A DNA stretch of 64,000 bases, from positions 62,001 to 126,000 of the forward strand of contig JAIHAR010000002.1 of NCBI GenBank assembly GCA_020054865.1. Reading direction: 5' to 3'. Shown here piece by piece: positions 17,199-26,962 of the stretch. The notes under the pieces were generated by a model that was given only the letters and a program-made list of their open reading frames with translations, made no database searches and was not told the DNA's origin. Position 1 is the first letter of the stretch; each line of letters opens with the position of its first letter. Source of the DNA: Deferribacteraceae bacterium. Lineage in GTDB: Bacteria > Chrysiogenota > Deferribacteres > Deferribacterales > Deferrivibrionaceae. The position numbers and the translations under genes were made by a program.

Positions 17199-17999
17199 AT
17201 GGTTAATATAGGCGTAATCGGTGCAGCAGGAAGAATGGGGAGAAGAATAATAGCCCTTAGCAGTGAAGATGCTAATGCCAACGTCACTGCTGCCTACGAA
17301 TATTCAGAGTCCGAGTTTTTGGGACAAGATTCAGGGATTTTGGCAGGGATAGGCGAAACAGGTATAAAAATTGAGTCCGACATAGAAAATGCAAAAAATA
17401 AGTGTGATGTCCTAATAGACTTCACAGGTGCCAAACCGACAATGAATAACCTTGAAAAATACAGGGTAGCAAATATACCGCTTGTAATCGGCAGCACTGG
17501 TTTTGAGCCGGATGAAATTGAAAAAATTAAAGAGCTTTCAAGGGATATTCCTGTTGTATTTGCCCCAAATATGAGCCTTGGGGTCAATCTTACACTAAAA
17601 GTCCTTGAAATGGTGTCAAAAGCCATTGGAAATATTTATGATATTGAAATCATAGAATCTCATCACAGGCTTAAAAAAGATGCTCCCAGTGGAACTGCAA
17701 TGAAAATGGCTGAAGTAATAGCAAATGCCCTTAACAGGGATTTGGAAAAAGACGCCGTATATTGCAGAAGAGGTCTTATTGGGGAGAGAACTGACAAGGA
17801 GATCGGTATACAAACTATAAGAGCAGGCGATATTGTAGGTGAACATACGGTTATGTTTTGTGGCCAGGGGGAAAGGATAGAAATTACCCACAAGGCTCAT
17901 ACAAGGGATACATTTGCAAAAGGTGCAATTTCAGCTGCAAAGTGGTTAAAAAATCAAAAAGCTGGACTTTACAGCATGTTTGACGTACTTGGTTTGTAA
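17199..17999 (+). CDS. dapB: 4-hydroxy-tetrahydrodipicolinate reductase
   Basis: DapB reduces the DapA product with NAD(P)H to tetrahydrodipicolinate. The 266-residue protein begins with the dinucleotide-binding GVIGAAGRMG and contains the catalytic signature ESHHRLKKDAPSGTAMKMAE with the conserved histidines and lysine. GAGGG lies seven bases before the ATG. It is the last gene of the dap operon and is followed immediately by a strong terminator. Confidence 0.96.
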   Translation: MVNIGVIGAAGRMGRRIIALSSEDANANVTAAYEYSESEFLGQDSGILAGIGETGIKIESDIENAKNKCDVLIDFTGAKPTMNNLEKYRVANIPLVIGSTGFEPDEIEKIKELSRDIPVVFAPNMSLGVNLTLKVLEMVSKAIGNIYDIEIIESHHRLKKDAPSGTAMKMAEVIANALNRDLEKDAVYCRRGLIGERTDKEIGIQTIRAGDIVGEHTVMFCGQGERIEITHKAHTRDTFAKGAISAAKWLKNQKAGLYSMFDVLGL

Positions 18000-18000
18000 A

Positions 18001-18026
18001 AGAAGGCGACCAAATGGTCGCCTTCT
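18001..18026. terminator. Bidirectional intrinsic terminator between dapB and ilvD
   Basis: A 12-bp perfect stem, AGAAGGCGACCA / TGGTCGCCTTCT, is flanked by A-rich sequence on the left and T-rich sequence on the right. It lies between the convergent dapB and ilvD genes and can end both transcripts. Confidence 0.88.
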
Positions 18027-18027
18027 T

Positions 18028-19860
18028 TTATTCAAACTTAGAAATATCTCTAACCGCACCCCTTGCGGCGCTGGTTGTAAATATTGAATAAGCTTTTAGT
18101 GCAGCAGAAATTTTTCTATCTCTGTCTACTGGTTTAAAGCCTCTCTTTTCGATTTCTTTTCTTCTTCTTGAAAGTTCATCGTCTGTAATATCTATCTCAA
18201 TCTTTCTGTTTGGGATATCTATTTTAATTATATCCCCTTCATTTACGAGCGCTATATTTCCACCCTCAGCAGCCTCTGGAGAAACATGACCTATCGACAG
18301 TCCTGATGTCCCACCTGAAAACCTACCATCGGTAATTAACGCACAAACCTTGCCAAGCCCTTTTGATTTAAGATAGCTTGTGGGGTAAAGCATCTCCTGC
18401 ATTCCTGGCCCACCTTTTGGCCCCTCATATCTTATTATCACCACATCGCCAGGCACTATTTTATCAGATAAAATGGCATTTACCGCATCTTCCTGACTTT
18501 CAAACACTCTTGCTTTGCCTGTAAATTTCAAAATACTTTCGTCCACACCGGCAGTTTTTACAATACACCCATCATAAGCCAGATTTCCATAAAGCACGGC
18601 AAGCCCCCCATCCTGACTGTACGCATTTTTCTTATCCCTTATACACCCCTTTTCTCGGTCGGTGTCAAGCTCCCAATATTTATCCTGTGAAAATGGCTCA
18701 AGGGTCGGCACATTTCCCGGTGCTGCAGAATAAAACTTAAGGGCATCAGCATCTTTATTTACAATATCCCATTTTTTAATGGCATCTTTTAGTGAATCTG
18801 TATGAACAGTCTTTACATCTGTGTGTATCAGGCCTGCCCTGTCAAGCTCACCCAAAATCCCCATTATTCCACCTGCTCTGTGAACATCTTCAATATGGTA
18901 TTTGTCAGTAGAAGGGGCAACCTTGCAAAGATGAGGGACTTTTCTTGACAATCTGTCAATATCAGCCATTGTAAAATCAACACCTGCTTCATAAGCTATT
19001 GCAAGAAGATGAAGCACAGTATTTGTTGACCCACCCATTGCAATATCAAGGGTCATTGCATTTTCAAAGGCTTTAAAATTTGCGATAGACCTTGGCAACA
19101 CCGACTCATCATTATTCTCATAATAAGCCTTTGTAAGCTCTACAATTCTCTTGCCAGCACTTACAAAAAGCTCTTTTCTTAATTTATGTGTGGCAACCAA
19201 AGTGCCGTTTCCAGGAAAAGCAAGACCCAATGCTTCTGCAAGGCAATTCATGGAATTTGCAGTAAACATTCCGGAACAAGAGCCACATGTTGGGCAGGCT
19301 GAGCGTTCCATAATGACTGTCTCTTCATCCGTCACTTCATCACTTACAGCAGCTACCATAGCATCCACAAGATCCATTTTTTTGGGCTTGCCCCTTAATT
19401 CTGCCTTGCCAGCCTCCATAGGTCCACCTGAAACAAATATGGCAGGGATGTTTAATCTCATGGCGGCCATCATCATCCCAGGGGTAATCTTGTCACAATT
19501 TGATATACACACCATAGCATCCACACAATGGGCATTGAGCATGTATTCTACAGAATCTGCAATCAACTCCCTTGACGGAAGACTGTACAACATCCCATTA
19601 TGTCCCATTGCAATCCCATCATCAATAGCTATGGTATTCATCTCTTTGGGCACTCCACCAGCCTCACGGATTGCTTCGGCAACGATATCACCTATATTCT
19701 TCAAATGTACATGACCTGGAACAAACTGGGTATATGAATTAACTATTGCTATAATCGGTCTGTCAAATTCATTTTCCTTAGTACCGGTAGCACGCCAGAG
19801 GGCTCTTGCTCCGGCCATATTCCTTCCTTGAGTTGAGGTAAAAGATCTGTATCTTGGCAT
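18028..19860 (-). CDS. ilvD: Dihydroxy-acid dehydratase
   Basis: IlvD dehydrates dihydroxy acids to 2-keto acids in valine, isoleucine and leucine synthesis. The 610-residue length is that of the long form (E. coli type). Iron-sulfur ligands are visible in SNCDKITPG and [17 protein letters not shown], and the C-terminal [19 protein letters not shown] is the metal/substrate region. GGAGGAG precedes the ATG. It appears to be transcribed alone. Confidence 0.96.
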   Translation of the reverse strand: MPRYRSFTSTQGRNMAGARALWRATGTKENEFDRPIIAIVNSYTQFVPGHVHLKNIGDIVAEAIREAGGVPKEMNTIAIDDGIAMGHNGMLYSLPSRELIADSVEYMLNAHCVDAMVCISNCDKITPGMMMAAMRLNIPAIFVSGGPMEAGKAELRGKPKKMDLVDAMVAAVSDEVTDEETVIMERSACPTCGSCSGMFTANSMNCLAEALGLAFPGNGTLVATHKLRKELFVSAGKRIVELTKAYYENNDESVLPRSIANFKAFENAMTLDIAMGGSTNTVLHLLAIAYEAGVDFTMADIDRLSRKVPHLCKVAPSTDKYHIEDVHRAGGIMGILGELDRAGLIHTDVKTVHTDSLKDAIKKWDIVNKDADALKFYSAAPGNVPTLEPFSQDKYWELDTDREKGCIRDKKNAYSQDGGLAVLYGNLAYDGCIVKTAGVDESILKFTGKARVFESQEDAVNAILSDKIVPGDVVIIRYEGPKGGPGMQEMLYPTSYLKSKGLGKVCALITDGRFSGGTSGLSIGHVSPEAAEGGNIALVNEGDIIKIDIPNRKIEIDITDDELSRRRKEIEKRGFKPVDRDRKISAALKAYSIFTTSAARGAVRDISKFE

Positions 19861-19886
19861 AACTCCTCCGTTATTTTTTATAGCAG

Positions 19887-19914
19887 TTTATACTATAATT
19901 GAAAAATATCACAA
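19887..19914 (-). promoter_or_regulatory. Candidate ilvD promoter
   Basis: On the minus strand TTGTGA (19914-19909) and TATAAA (19892-19887) are 16 bases apart and lie ~25-50 bases upstream of the ilvD start. No T-box or leader-peptide attenuator is visible in the short leader. Confidence 0.4.
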
Positions 19915-19997
19915 AGGTTTTTCAAAATAAAGTTATTATTTGACATTTCACCGCATCAATAAATTTATATTTTCTGTATTATTTTTATAAAATTTTA

Positions 19998-20025
19998 TTG
20001 TCATTCGTTTTTTTTATGCTAAAAT
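19998..20025 (+). promoter_or_regulatory. Promoter of the Frz-like chemosensory operon, leaderless arrangement
   Basis: TTGTCA (19998-20003, 5 of 6) and TAAAAT (20020-20025) are 16 bases apart, with TGC in front of the -10. The first ATG lies at 20032, six bases after the -10, so the mRNA should begin at or next to the start codon. No Shine-Dalgarno sequence precedes this ATG. The layout almost repeats that at 1487-1504. Confidence 0.6.
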
Positions 20026-20031
20026 TTGTTC

Positions 20032-20484
20032 ATGCACATAATTTTCAGACAACATGATCAATTTTTCAGTGTGGAAGATAATTTTGTTGAAATGTTTATG
20101 TTATCAAAGCATTATTACACTATTTCTATCGTACCGGATTTTATAAACGGCTTTGAAAACATAAAGGGGGATATTTACCCTATAATCAGCATTTTCGGCA
20201 TTGTTAATAAAGAACCGCAGAAAGAGTCCCCACTTTACCTTCTAAAACTTAAAGAGCCATACAATATGTTACTATACAGCACTGTAAAGCCAAATCTTAT
20301 TGAAATTCTGGAAAACACACCAAAAGTTGAAATGCAGGCAAATCTGAAAGGGGTTTGCAACTTCGCATTCAGAATGGGCAATGATACTATTTACAATTTA
20401 AATCTTAATAAAATTGAAAATTCACTTATAGATTACCAAAAGTACAATATGAACGGAGATGCTTATGATAAAAAAAGTATTTAG
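20032..20484 (+). CDS. CheW-like adaptor protein (divergent)
   Basis: CheW proteins link receptors to CheA. The 150-residue product is a weak match, but the segment TISIVPDFINGFENIKGDIYPIISI has the order of hydrophobic and glycine residues found in CheW (P-x-F-x-x-G-x-x-x-x-x-G-x-x-x-P-x-I). It is the first gene of an operon encoding a receptor, CheA, CheB and CheR, and no other CheW is present, so an adaptor role is plausible. Its end overlaps the receptor gene by 20 bases. No ribosome site is seen; see the promoter at 19998-20025. Confidence 0.65.
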   Translation: MHIIFRQHDQFFSVEDNFVEMFMLSKHYYTISIVPDFINGFENIKGDIYPIISIFGIVNKEPQKESPLYLLKLKEPYNMLLYSTVKPNLIEILENTPKVEMQANLKGVCNFAFRMGNDTIYNLNLNKIENSLIDYQKYNMNGDAYDKKSI

Positions 20485-22633
20485 CCTAAAAACTATTGTC
20501 TACTCAAGGCTTATTTTCCTGTCAGTATTATTTTTTATATTTATGCTTTCAATATTGGCACTGACATCCAATCTTATAAACAAGCTTTATGATAAACATA
20601 CCTATTTAATCCAGGAAAACATCGTAGAATTGATTGAGTCAAAAATCGATGCTGAAGTTAGCAATATTGAAAACACCTTTACCAAAATCCATCTCATGGC
20701 TGATAAAAACAATGGAAATATTTATGAGGTTATAAAAAATTCCTCGGCCGGAAATAATACCAAATTTAATCTGTATGAATTTTCTGATCAAACGTATCTT
20801 TTGATATATGCAAGCTCGGAAAAACCGGCAAATACTATTAAATTTAATCCGGAAATAACAACGGCTGTTTATGCAGGTGGAAGCAAAATATACAAATCCC
20901 TTTCAAAAGACAATATCATTTTGAACGGATATTACGGATATGAATATAAAGACAAAAAATACGTTTTGCAAGTATATAAGACTGTGCCATTAAAACTTGC
21001 TCAGGTTGAAAATCTTGAGATTTTAAATGACGCTTCTTACAAATTTGTTGGATTTGATAATGAAGAAATCGGGGCATCCACCAAAAATATCAATGTAAAC
21101 CCAAATACACATTTTGTATCAGCCACAAAACAATTTATAAAAATATCTTTTGACACAAGCAAAGATACTGCAAACGCAAGCACACTAATAATCGTTGGTC
21201 TTTTAATACTTTTTATATTCTGGCTTATAACAGAAATTTTCTACTATAAATTTTCCAACAAGCCTATAATAGAAATCACCAACTCACTTACCAGCATATT
21301 GAATAATGAAAGACAGGTAAATTTTAGTGAGCAGCATATTGAAGAATATGACAGGGTTTCAAAAACAATTCAGGCTGTAATTGATAAATTGTCATCCCAG
21401 CAGCAACAAATGGAAGTACTTCTTAACAGATTGCCTATCCCTGTAACGGTAATAGACAATAAATTTAATTTTATTTACAGAAACAGTTTCTTCAACAATA
21501 TGCTTTCCCTGCCTGATGATATAGGTGACCAGAATTTTCTTGATATAATTCCAGAAACATTAAAAGTAATTGAAACAAATCTCACAACTTTTATGAATTC
21601 TCCAAAGCAAAAAGATAAATTTGAACTGTATGACCCGAAAAAAGATGAATACTATATCGTAAGATTTGGGAAAATTTCAGATGAAAAAGGGAAAACCGTT
21701 AATACCATTATCCTCTTCAATGATATTACTTTCCAGAAAAAAGAGTTTGAAAATCAGAAAAAGAGAAAAGAAGAGATTGAAAATATTCTTCTAAACATTG
21801 AAGAGTCTGTAATGAGGCTGTCTGCATCATCTTCAGAATTAAAAACTTCTGCAGAGTCCCTTAGCACAATGCTTGCACAGCAAAACACAAGCCTTGCTGA
21901 AACAAATGTTGCTATACAGGAACTTACGACCTCAGCAGACAACATTCTTACAAAAACAAAACACATACTTGATGTCTCAGGAAAGGTTGACAACGCCTCA
22001 CAGGTTGGATTCGGAGAGGTGGAAAAGTCTGTAGTGAAGTTAAACTCCGTAATTAAAATTACCGACGAATTGACAGATACAATCTTTCAACTTAATAAAA
22101 AAACACACAATATAAATAAAATATTGAAGACAATATATGAAATTTCCGAGCAAACAAATCTGCTTGCCTTAAATGCATCAATTGAATCAGTTAGAGGGGA
22201 AACCAACAGTATGGCATTTAAAATCATTGCTGAAGAGATAAGGGAGCTTTCAGACAAGACCTACAGTTTCAGCAAAGAAATAGAAAAAGAGGTCGAGGAA
22301 ATAACTGATTTCGGCTCAAAATCTGTTATGACAGTTGAAGAGGCAGAAAAATTAATTAAAAACATGCTGGAACATATGCAGGAAAACAAAGGAAATTTTG
22401 AGTTTATCAAGAATGAAGCAGACCATATAAACAAACATTTAATAGAAATAAATGAAGTAATAAAAGATTTGAACAATGCTTCAAATGACATTCTGACCAC
22501 GTCAAACGACCTGTCTCTTGCTATGAAAGATGCTCTTAAATCAGCAAAAGAATCTCAGGATGCAAGCCAGGATGTAGACAGCGTTATCAAAAATTTAAAC
22601 GAAACACTGGCTCATTTGGGTAAACTTAAGTAA
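20465..22633 (+). CDS. Methyl-accepting chemotaxis-type receptor with PAS domain
   Basis: The 722-residue receptor has a membrane helix at ~15-38, a periplasmic sensor region of ~190 residues with no family I can name, and a second helix at ~238-260. A cytoplasmic PAS domain (~315-425) leads to the signalling coiled coil (~430-722). The tip reads EQTNLLALNASIESVRG followed by AFKIIAEEIRELSDKT. This matches the MCP core but differs from the usual AAIEAARAGE, which suggests a dedicated, non-standard CheA/CheW partner. GGAG six bases before 20465 fixes the start over an ATG at 20459. The stop overlaps the CheA start by one base. Confidence 0.9.
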   Translation: MIKKVFSLKTIVYSRLIFLSVLFFIFMLSILALTSNLINKLYDKHTYLIQENIVELIESKIDAEVSNIENTFTKIHLMADKNNGNIYEVIKNSSAGNNTKFNLYEFSDQTYLLIYASSEKPANTIKFNPEITTAVYAGGSKIYKSLSKDNIILNGYYGYEYKDKKYVLQVYKTVPLKLAQVENLEILNDASYKFVGFDNEEIGASTKNINVNPNTHFVSATKQFIKISFDTSKDTANASTLIIVGLLILFIFWLITEIFYYKFSNKPIIEITNSLTSILNNERQVNFSEQHIEEYDRVSKTIQAVIDKLSSQQQQMEVLLNRLPIPVTVIDNKFNFIYRNSFFNNMLSLPDDIGDQNFLDIIPETLKVIETNLTTFMNSPKQKDKFELYDPKKDEYYIVRFGKISDEKGKTVNTIILFNDITFQKKEFENQKKRKEEIENILLNIEESVMRLSASSSELKTSAESLSTMLAQQNTSLAETNVAIQELTTSADNILTKTKHILDVSGKVDNASQVGFGEVEKSVVKLNSVIKITDELTDTIFQLNKKTHNINKILKTIYEISEQTNLLALNASIESVRGETNSMAFKIIAEEIRELSDKTYSFSKEIEKEVEEITDFGSKSVMTVEEAEKLIKNMLEHMQENKGNFEFIKNEADHINKHLIEINEVIKDLNNASNDILTTSNDLSLAMKDALKSAKESQDASQDVDSVIKNLNETLAHLGKLK

Positions 22634-24561
22634 TGATAGATGATAAGAAACTAAGAGACCTATTTGTTGACGAAGTTTTGTATCATATAAGGTCAGCCCG
22701 TGATTTTTTGAACAAGTCTTTTGAATCATCTCAAGTCAGCAATGAAGTCTTTAAAATTGTCAAAGTTTTTCACACCATCAAGGGCTCTGCAGGCATTATG
22801 GGGCTTGAGAGGTTTGGAGACATTCTTCACAAGTGTGAAAATTTCTTCCAGACTATATCAAATAAAGGGTTTACGCCTGACAGCAAAATAAAATCTATTC
22901 GCATAATAGATGAAATAGAAGCCCTTATTACAAACTTCCCTAAAAACTTTGATGAGTACCTCGACAAACTGGAAACATTAATAAATAGTAATGAGGTACC
23001 GGACATTGAGAAAGAGCCCATAACAAACACCGAAATCAAAGAAGAAACCTCCTCAATTAAAAATGTAAATGAGGATATTATTCGCCAGGTCAGGGATCTT
23101 ACAGAGGAGCTGACCCAAATCGTAGAATTTAGCTTTAAACCTAACAGCTCCAGGGAGAAAGAAAAGTATAAAGAAAAAATATCGGAACTTTTTCACTATA
23201 TTGAAAGCATAACACTATTAAACCTCGAAGAAATTGCTCCCAAAATAAAAAACATTGCCCATTATACCGCTACAAAACAGAATAAAAATATTAAAATTGA
23301 AATAAACTTCAACAAAATAGGCGTAGATAAAAATTTTTTCAGCATTGTCGAGGAAGCACTCATTCACCTTGTCCGAAATGCAGTATCTCACGGCATTGAA
23401 GTCCCCGATATCAGATTAAAAAAAGGTAAAGAGAAAGCAGGTATAATAAAAGTCAATGCGTCAAGCACGGGCAGTAAAATAAAGATTCTGGTAGAAGACG
23501 ACGGCGGTGGTATTGATTCAGGCAAAATTGCAAAAAAAGCAGTAGAAATGGGGATTATAAGTGAAAATGAAGCAAAGACTTTACCTGAAACGAGACTACT
23601 TGAATTTATCTTCACACCAAACTTTTCTACTGCTGAAAAAATTGACAATATCAGCGGAAGGGGAGTTGGGCTTGATATCGTAAAGGAAAGGATTGAAGCT
23701 ATCGGTGGAATTGTCAGAGTTAAATCTTCTGAAAAAGGCACTGTCTTTACTCTTGAAATCCCGGTATCGTTTAACATTCTACACTGCATTGTAATATCAA
23801 CCGAAAAAGAAAAAATAGGGATACCGGTATATTTAGTTGATAAGTTTATTAAAATAAATAAAGATAATTTTGATTCCGTAAGTGGCAGGCTAATATACAA
23901 TGACAAAGAATACAATATAGTTCATACCGGTAGTCTGGTCCAAAAAAATGTGGGCAATGAAAGCCTGGCAGTTATAATCAGAAACAAAAATACTATTATC
24001 ACTTGTGAAAACTATGAAGGCGAAAAACTCTTTACTGTAAAGGAGGTTCAAGGTATTTTAAAAACTATTCCCCATATAATCGGGTTTGCAATAGATGACG
24101 ATTTAAGACCCCTTGCGATAATAAATCCCCTTACAATAGGCTCAAAGAACAATTTTGTGCCAAATAACGTAAATGATAGCCCCTCAGTAAACTCCAAAAA
24201 CAGGCAATATAAGGCACTGGTAGCTGACGATAATGCACTTATAAGAGAAATGATTTCAGACTTTTTAAAAAGTATTGATATAAAAACCGTTATTGCAAAA
24301 AACGGCAAAGAGGCCCTTAAAATATATAAGTCTCAAAAATTTGATTTAATAATCACTGACATAGAAATGCCTGAAATGGATGGGATATCTCTTTTAAAAG
24401 AGATAAGAGAATCTGACAAAATTGTGCCTGTACTTATACTAAGCTCACGTGGTGAAGATAATGATATTACACTTGCTTTCAAAAGCGGTGCAAATGGGTA
24501 TTTTGTAAAAAAATTCTTTTCCAGAGAAAACTTTATTAAAAAGGTAAAAACGCTAATATGA
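22633..24561 (+). CDS. Hybrid chemotaxis kinase CheA-REC (FrzE-like)
   Basis: The 642-residue hybrid has an Hpt domain with phospho-accepting His47 (KVFHTIKGSAG) and a kinase domain with N box VEEALIHLVRNAVSHGIE and G boxes (EDDGGGI, GRGVGLDIV). A CheW-like domain (~380-500) and a C-terminal receiver (~525-640, DLIITDIEMPEMDG) follow. No P2 CheY-binding domain is seen, which fits a protein whose response regulator is built in. FrzE of Myxococcus has the same design. The start overlaps the receptor stop (TAATG) and the end overlaps cheB by four bases. Confidence 0.92.
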   Translation: MIDDKKLRDLFVDEVLYHIRSARDFLNKSFESSQVSNEVFKIVKVFHTIKGSAGIMGLERFGDILHKCENFFQTISNKGFTPDSKIKSIRIIDEIEALITNFPKNFDEYLDKLETLINSNEVPDIEKEPITNTEIKEETSSIKNVNEDIIRQVRDLTEELTQIVEFSFKPNSSREKEKYKEKISELFHYIESITLLNLEEIAPKIKNIAHYTATKQNKNIKIEINFNKIGVDKNFFSIVEEALIHLVRNAVSHGIEVPDIRLKKGKEKAGIIKVNASSTGSKIKILVEDDGGGIDSGKIAKKAVEMGIISENEAKTLPETRLLEFIFTPNFSTAEKIDNISGRGVGLDIVKERIEAIGGIVRVKSSEKGTVFTLEIPVSFNILHCIVISTEKEKIGIPVYLVDKFIKINKDNFDSVSGRLIYNDKEYNIVHTGSLVQKNVGNESLAVIIRNKNTIITCENYEGEKLFTVKEVQGILKTIPHIIGFAIDDDLRPLAIINPLTIGSKNNFVPNNVNDSPSVNSKNRQYKALVADDNALIREMISDFLKSIDIKTVIAKNGKEALKIYKSQKFDLIITDIEMPEMDGISLLKEIRESDKIVPVLILSSRGEDNDITLAFKSGANGYFVKKFFSRENFIKKVKTLI

Positions 24562-25568
24562 CTGACAAACTAAAACTATTCATTGTTGATGATTCTGCAT
24601 ACATTAGAAATTACCTCAAATCTAACCTTAAAGATACATTTGAAATTGTGGGTGAAGCAAAAGATGGTGTGGAAGCACTTAAGATTGTTTACTCTATAAA
24701 CCCTGACATAATCGTTCTTGATCTGATGATGCCAAAAATGACTGGCGATGCTGTTGCAAAAGCTATTATGTCTACAAAACCGATCCCAATTATACTGCTT
24801 ACATCTTTAACTGATGCTGAAATAAAAAAATCGTTTAATCTCTTAGAAAATACCGTTGTTGATATTATTAAAAAACCGATAGAACTTGATGAAAACTTTA
24901 TTGATAATCTCAAAAGAAAAATAAAAATCTGTGCCAATCTCAAAATAAACAAAGTTGGTGAAACACTCGCTCAGGCACTAACAACACCCAATATCGAACA
25001 TAAAAGTAAATATATACTGACTATTGGGGTTTCAACAGGTGGTCCAAAAACATTAAAAAATATTATCCCATTTCTTACATCTATAAAAAACCTCCCCTTG
25101 ATAGTTGTTCAACACATTGAGCCAGACTTTGAAGCCGGTTATTTAAACTGGATAAAGGATTTTTCCAATAAAGAAACTGTTTTGATAAACAAAAAACTAA
25201 GGCTTGATGACAGGCTGTTTATTTGTTCGCCGAAATTCAATGTTGAAATAGAGTCAAAGGGGGAAACTGCCTATCTTTTTCCTGTGGAAACGACGCCAAA
25301 CCAACTGTTTTTCCCAAGCATTGACAACATCGTATCAAATATTGCATATAAACTGAAAAATAGACTTATTCATATTCAACTTACAGGGCTTGGAAATGAT
25401 GGTCAGCATGCCTCAAATTTGGTTAAAAAGCTTGGGGGTATCGTAATTGCACAAAAACCTGAAGCCGCCATTGCAAGCTCAATGCCAAGAGCAGTAATGG
25501 ACATAGCAGACTATGTACTTGATCTTACACAAATAAATGAAAAAATAATGGAGATATTAAGGGTATAA
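24558..25568 (+). CDS. cheB: Protein-glutamate methylesterase CheB
   Basis: CheB removes methyl groups from receptor glutamates and so opposes CheR. The 336-residue protein has an N-terminal receiver (Asp55 in IIVLDLMMPKMTGD) and a C-terminal esterase domain. The esterase domain has the catalytic serine in GVSTGGPKTL, the histidine in VVQHIEPDF and the aspartate in TGLGNDG. All are intact. It overlaps CheA by ATGA and the next gene by one base, so expression is tightly coupled. Confidence 0.94.
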   Translation: MTDKLKLFIVDDSAYIRNYLKSNLKDTFEIVGEAKDGVEALKIVYSINPDIIVLDLMMPKMTGDAVAKAIMSTKPIPIILLTSLTDAEIKKSFNLLENTVVDIIKKPIELDENFIDNLKRKIKICANLKINKVGETLAQALTTPNIEHKSKYILTIGVSTGGPKTLKNIIPFLTSIKNLPLIVVQHIEPDFEAGYLNWIKDFSNKETVLINKKLRLDDRLFICSPKFNVEIESKGETAYLFPVETTPNQLFFPSIDNIVSNIAYKLKNRLIHIQLTGLGNDGQHASNLVKKLGGIVIAQKPEAAIASSMPRAVMDIADYVLDLTQINEKIMEILRV

Positions 25569-26959
25569 TGATTTTGGCGCTTGTAAAAAAGCCTTTACTT
25601 AAGGCTCAGTTAAAAAACTATTTCGATGAAATATCATTTTACGACTCACCTATTGAACTTGCCCAGGATATCCACAAACATCCCGAAATAGCGCTGATTA
25701 TTGAAAATACAGGTTTTGAAATCAGCGGATTTTTATTTTCTGCCATAATCGACAATTTAATACCCGATAGGGTATTTCACATCTATCTTGTTACAAACGA
25801 CACATCCAAATCGTTTCTTGTCAACAAGACTTTCCATAACATACATACCGTTTCATACAATAACATCAACGGACTTCTAAACGAAATAGTTTTTGACAAA
25901 TCAACAACTGTAAAAATAGACCACGAACTTTTTTATGATACTTTTGAGAAAATTTTTATTACCGAGAAAATAAAAACATTTATTATGGACTATTCAAGCC
26001 TTGTTTTAGAAAACATTTATGAACCAAATATATGGTTTATGGAATATTTTGAACTTATAAAGCTTATAACAGGGTTTGATAAAATAATTATCAAAATCAC
26101 CCATGATGACAAGCATATTATATTTTCAAGTATTAACAATTTTAGAGAATATCACATTCTTATGAACGAAATCTCAAGAGATTTAAATGACTCAATTTTA
26201 ATCACCCCTGACAACTTTTACCAGATTGAAAATGAAGATAGCTTTGTAAAATACAATATTGAATCATTCAATGAAAAAATAGGTGAAATTATCTTCTTAT
26301 TTTATAAATCAGCCTTCAGTGAGGATTTTCTGAAGTCTGTTTTGAAATTTCTCCTCAATCCTATTAAAATTTTCAAATGGTATAACTCATACCAATATCT
26401 TAAAAACAGGGTAGAATCCAAAAATAACATAACAAGAATCTTTTCAAATATCCTGAAAAATCTTGGGAAGAATATGCCTATGGCAAAACATATTGCGATT
26501 GTGGCTGAAAAATCTACATGGCTCAGTCTCAAAGCACAAAATGATATTTACTATATTATCACTACTTCTCCGGCTGAAATATGCTCAATCCTTTATATAC
26601 ACCTCAACAATCTACTGTCTGAAGGCGAAAAAGAATTTAAAGATATTATCTATTCCTTAAACAGCTTTATACATAAAAATATACTTCACCTTTACCCAAT
26701 GCCTCTTGGAATACTTAAAGTTGATGAAGATAAAATAACTTTTTCAGCTACTGAAGGAATAATAGGGCTATATAAATCAGCTACCTCAAAAAAAATTATT
26801 GAAACAGGCATGCAATATTTCGGAACATATGATATAATAAATCCGGTGATTAAAGAATTTTCTTACGATGATGAGACAAAAATTCAAATTTTACCTGACT
26901 TATTTTTTTGTACATTTAATGAGAGAAAAAAAATAATAAATGACTTTTTAAAAGGTTAA
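25568..26959 (+). CDS. Unrecognised 463-residue protein within the chemosensory operon
   Basis: No family is recognised with confidence. The frame fully overlaps the operon logic: it starts one base inside cheB and ends three bases before cheR. Residues 1-115 have the alternating strand-helix pattern of a receiver but lack the acidic cluster and phospho-aspartate. Residues ~165-280 look GAF-like. From ~310 to 463 the order of hydrophobic and small residues (YIIT...SLNSFIHKN...MPLGILKVDEDKITFSATEG...YFGTYDIINPVIKEFSYDD) resembles a SpoIIE/RsbU PP2C-type phosphatase. The metal-binding aspartates (DVSGHG, TDG) are absent. I infer a pseudo-receiver and pseudophosphatase, from pattern only. It has no membrane segment. 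Confidence 0.7.
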   Translation: MILALVKKPLLKAQLKNYFDEISFYDSPIELAQDIHKHPEIALIIENTGFEISGFLFSAIIDNLIPDRVFHIYLVTNDTSKSFLVNKTFHNIHTVSYNNINGLLNEIVFDKSTTVKIDHELFYDTFEKIFITEKIKTFIMDYSSLVLENIYEPNIWFMEYFELIKLITGFDKIIIKITHDDKHIIFSSINNFREYHILMNEISRDLNDSILITPDNFYQIENEDSFVKYNIESFNEKIGEIIFLFYKSAFSEDFLKSVLKFLLNPIKIFKWYNSYQYLKNRVESKNNITRIFSNILKNLGKNMPMAKHIAIVAEKSTWLSLKAQNDIYYIITTSPAEICSILYIHLNNLLSEGEKEFKDIIYSLNSFIHKNILHLYPMPLGILKVDEDKITFSATEGIIGLYKSATSKKIIETGMQYFGTYDIINPVIKEFSYDDETKIQILPDLFFCTFNERKKIINDFLKG

Positions 26960-26962
26960 TCT

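Noticed and set aside
19151-19714. 187-codon frame antisense to ilvD
   Set aside because: It is a shadow of the strongly conserved ilvD reading frame and has no ribosome site or domain.
23388-23915. 175-codon frame antisense to the cheA hybrid
   Set aside because: The sense frame contains all conserved kinase boxes; the antisense frame is low-complexity Ser/Ile/Phe-rich.
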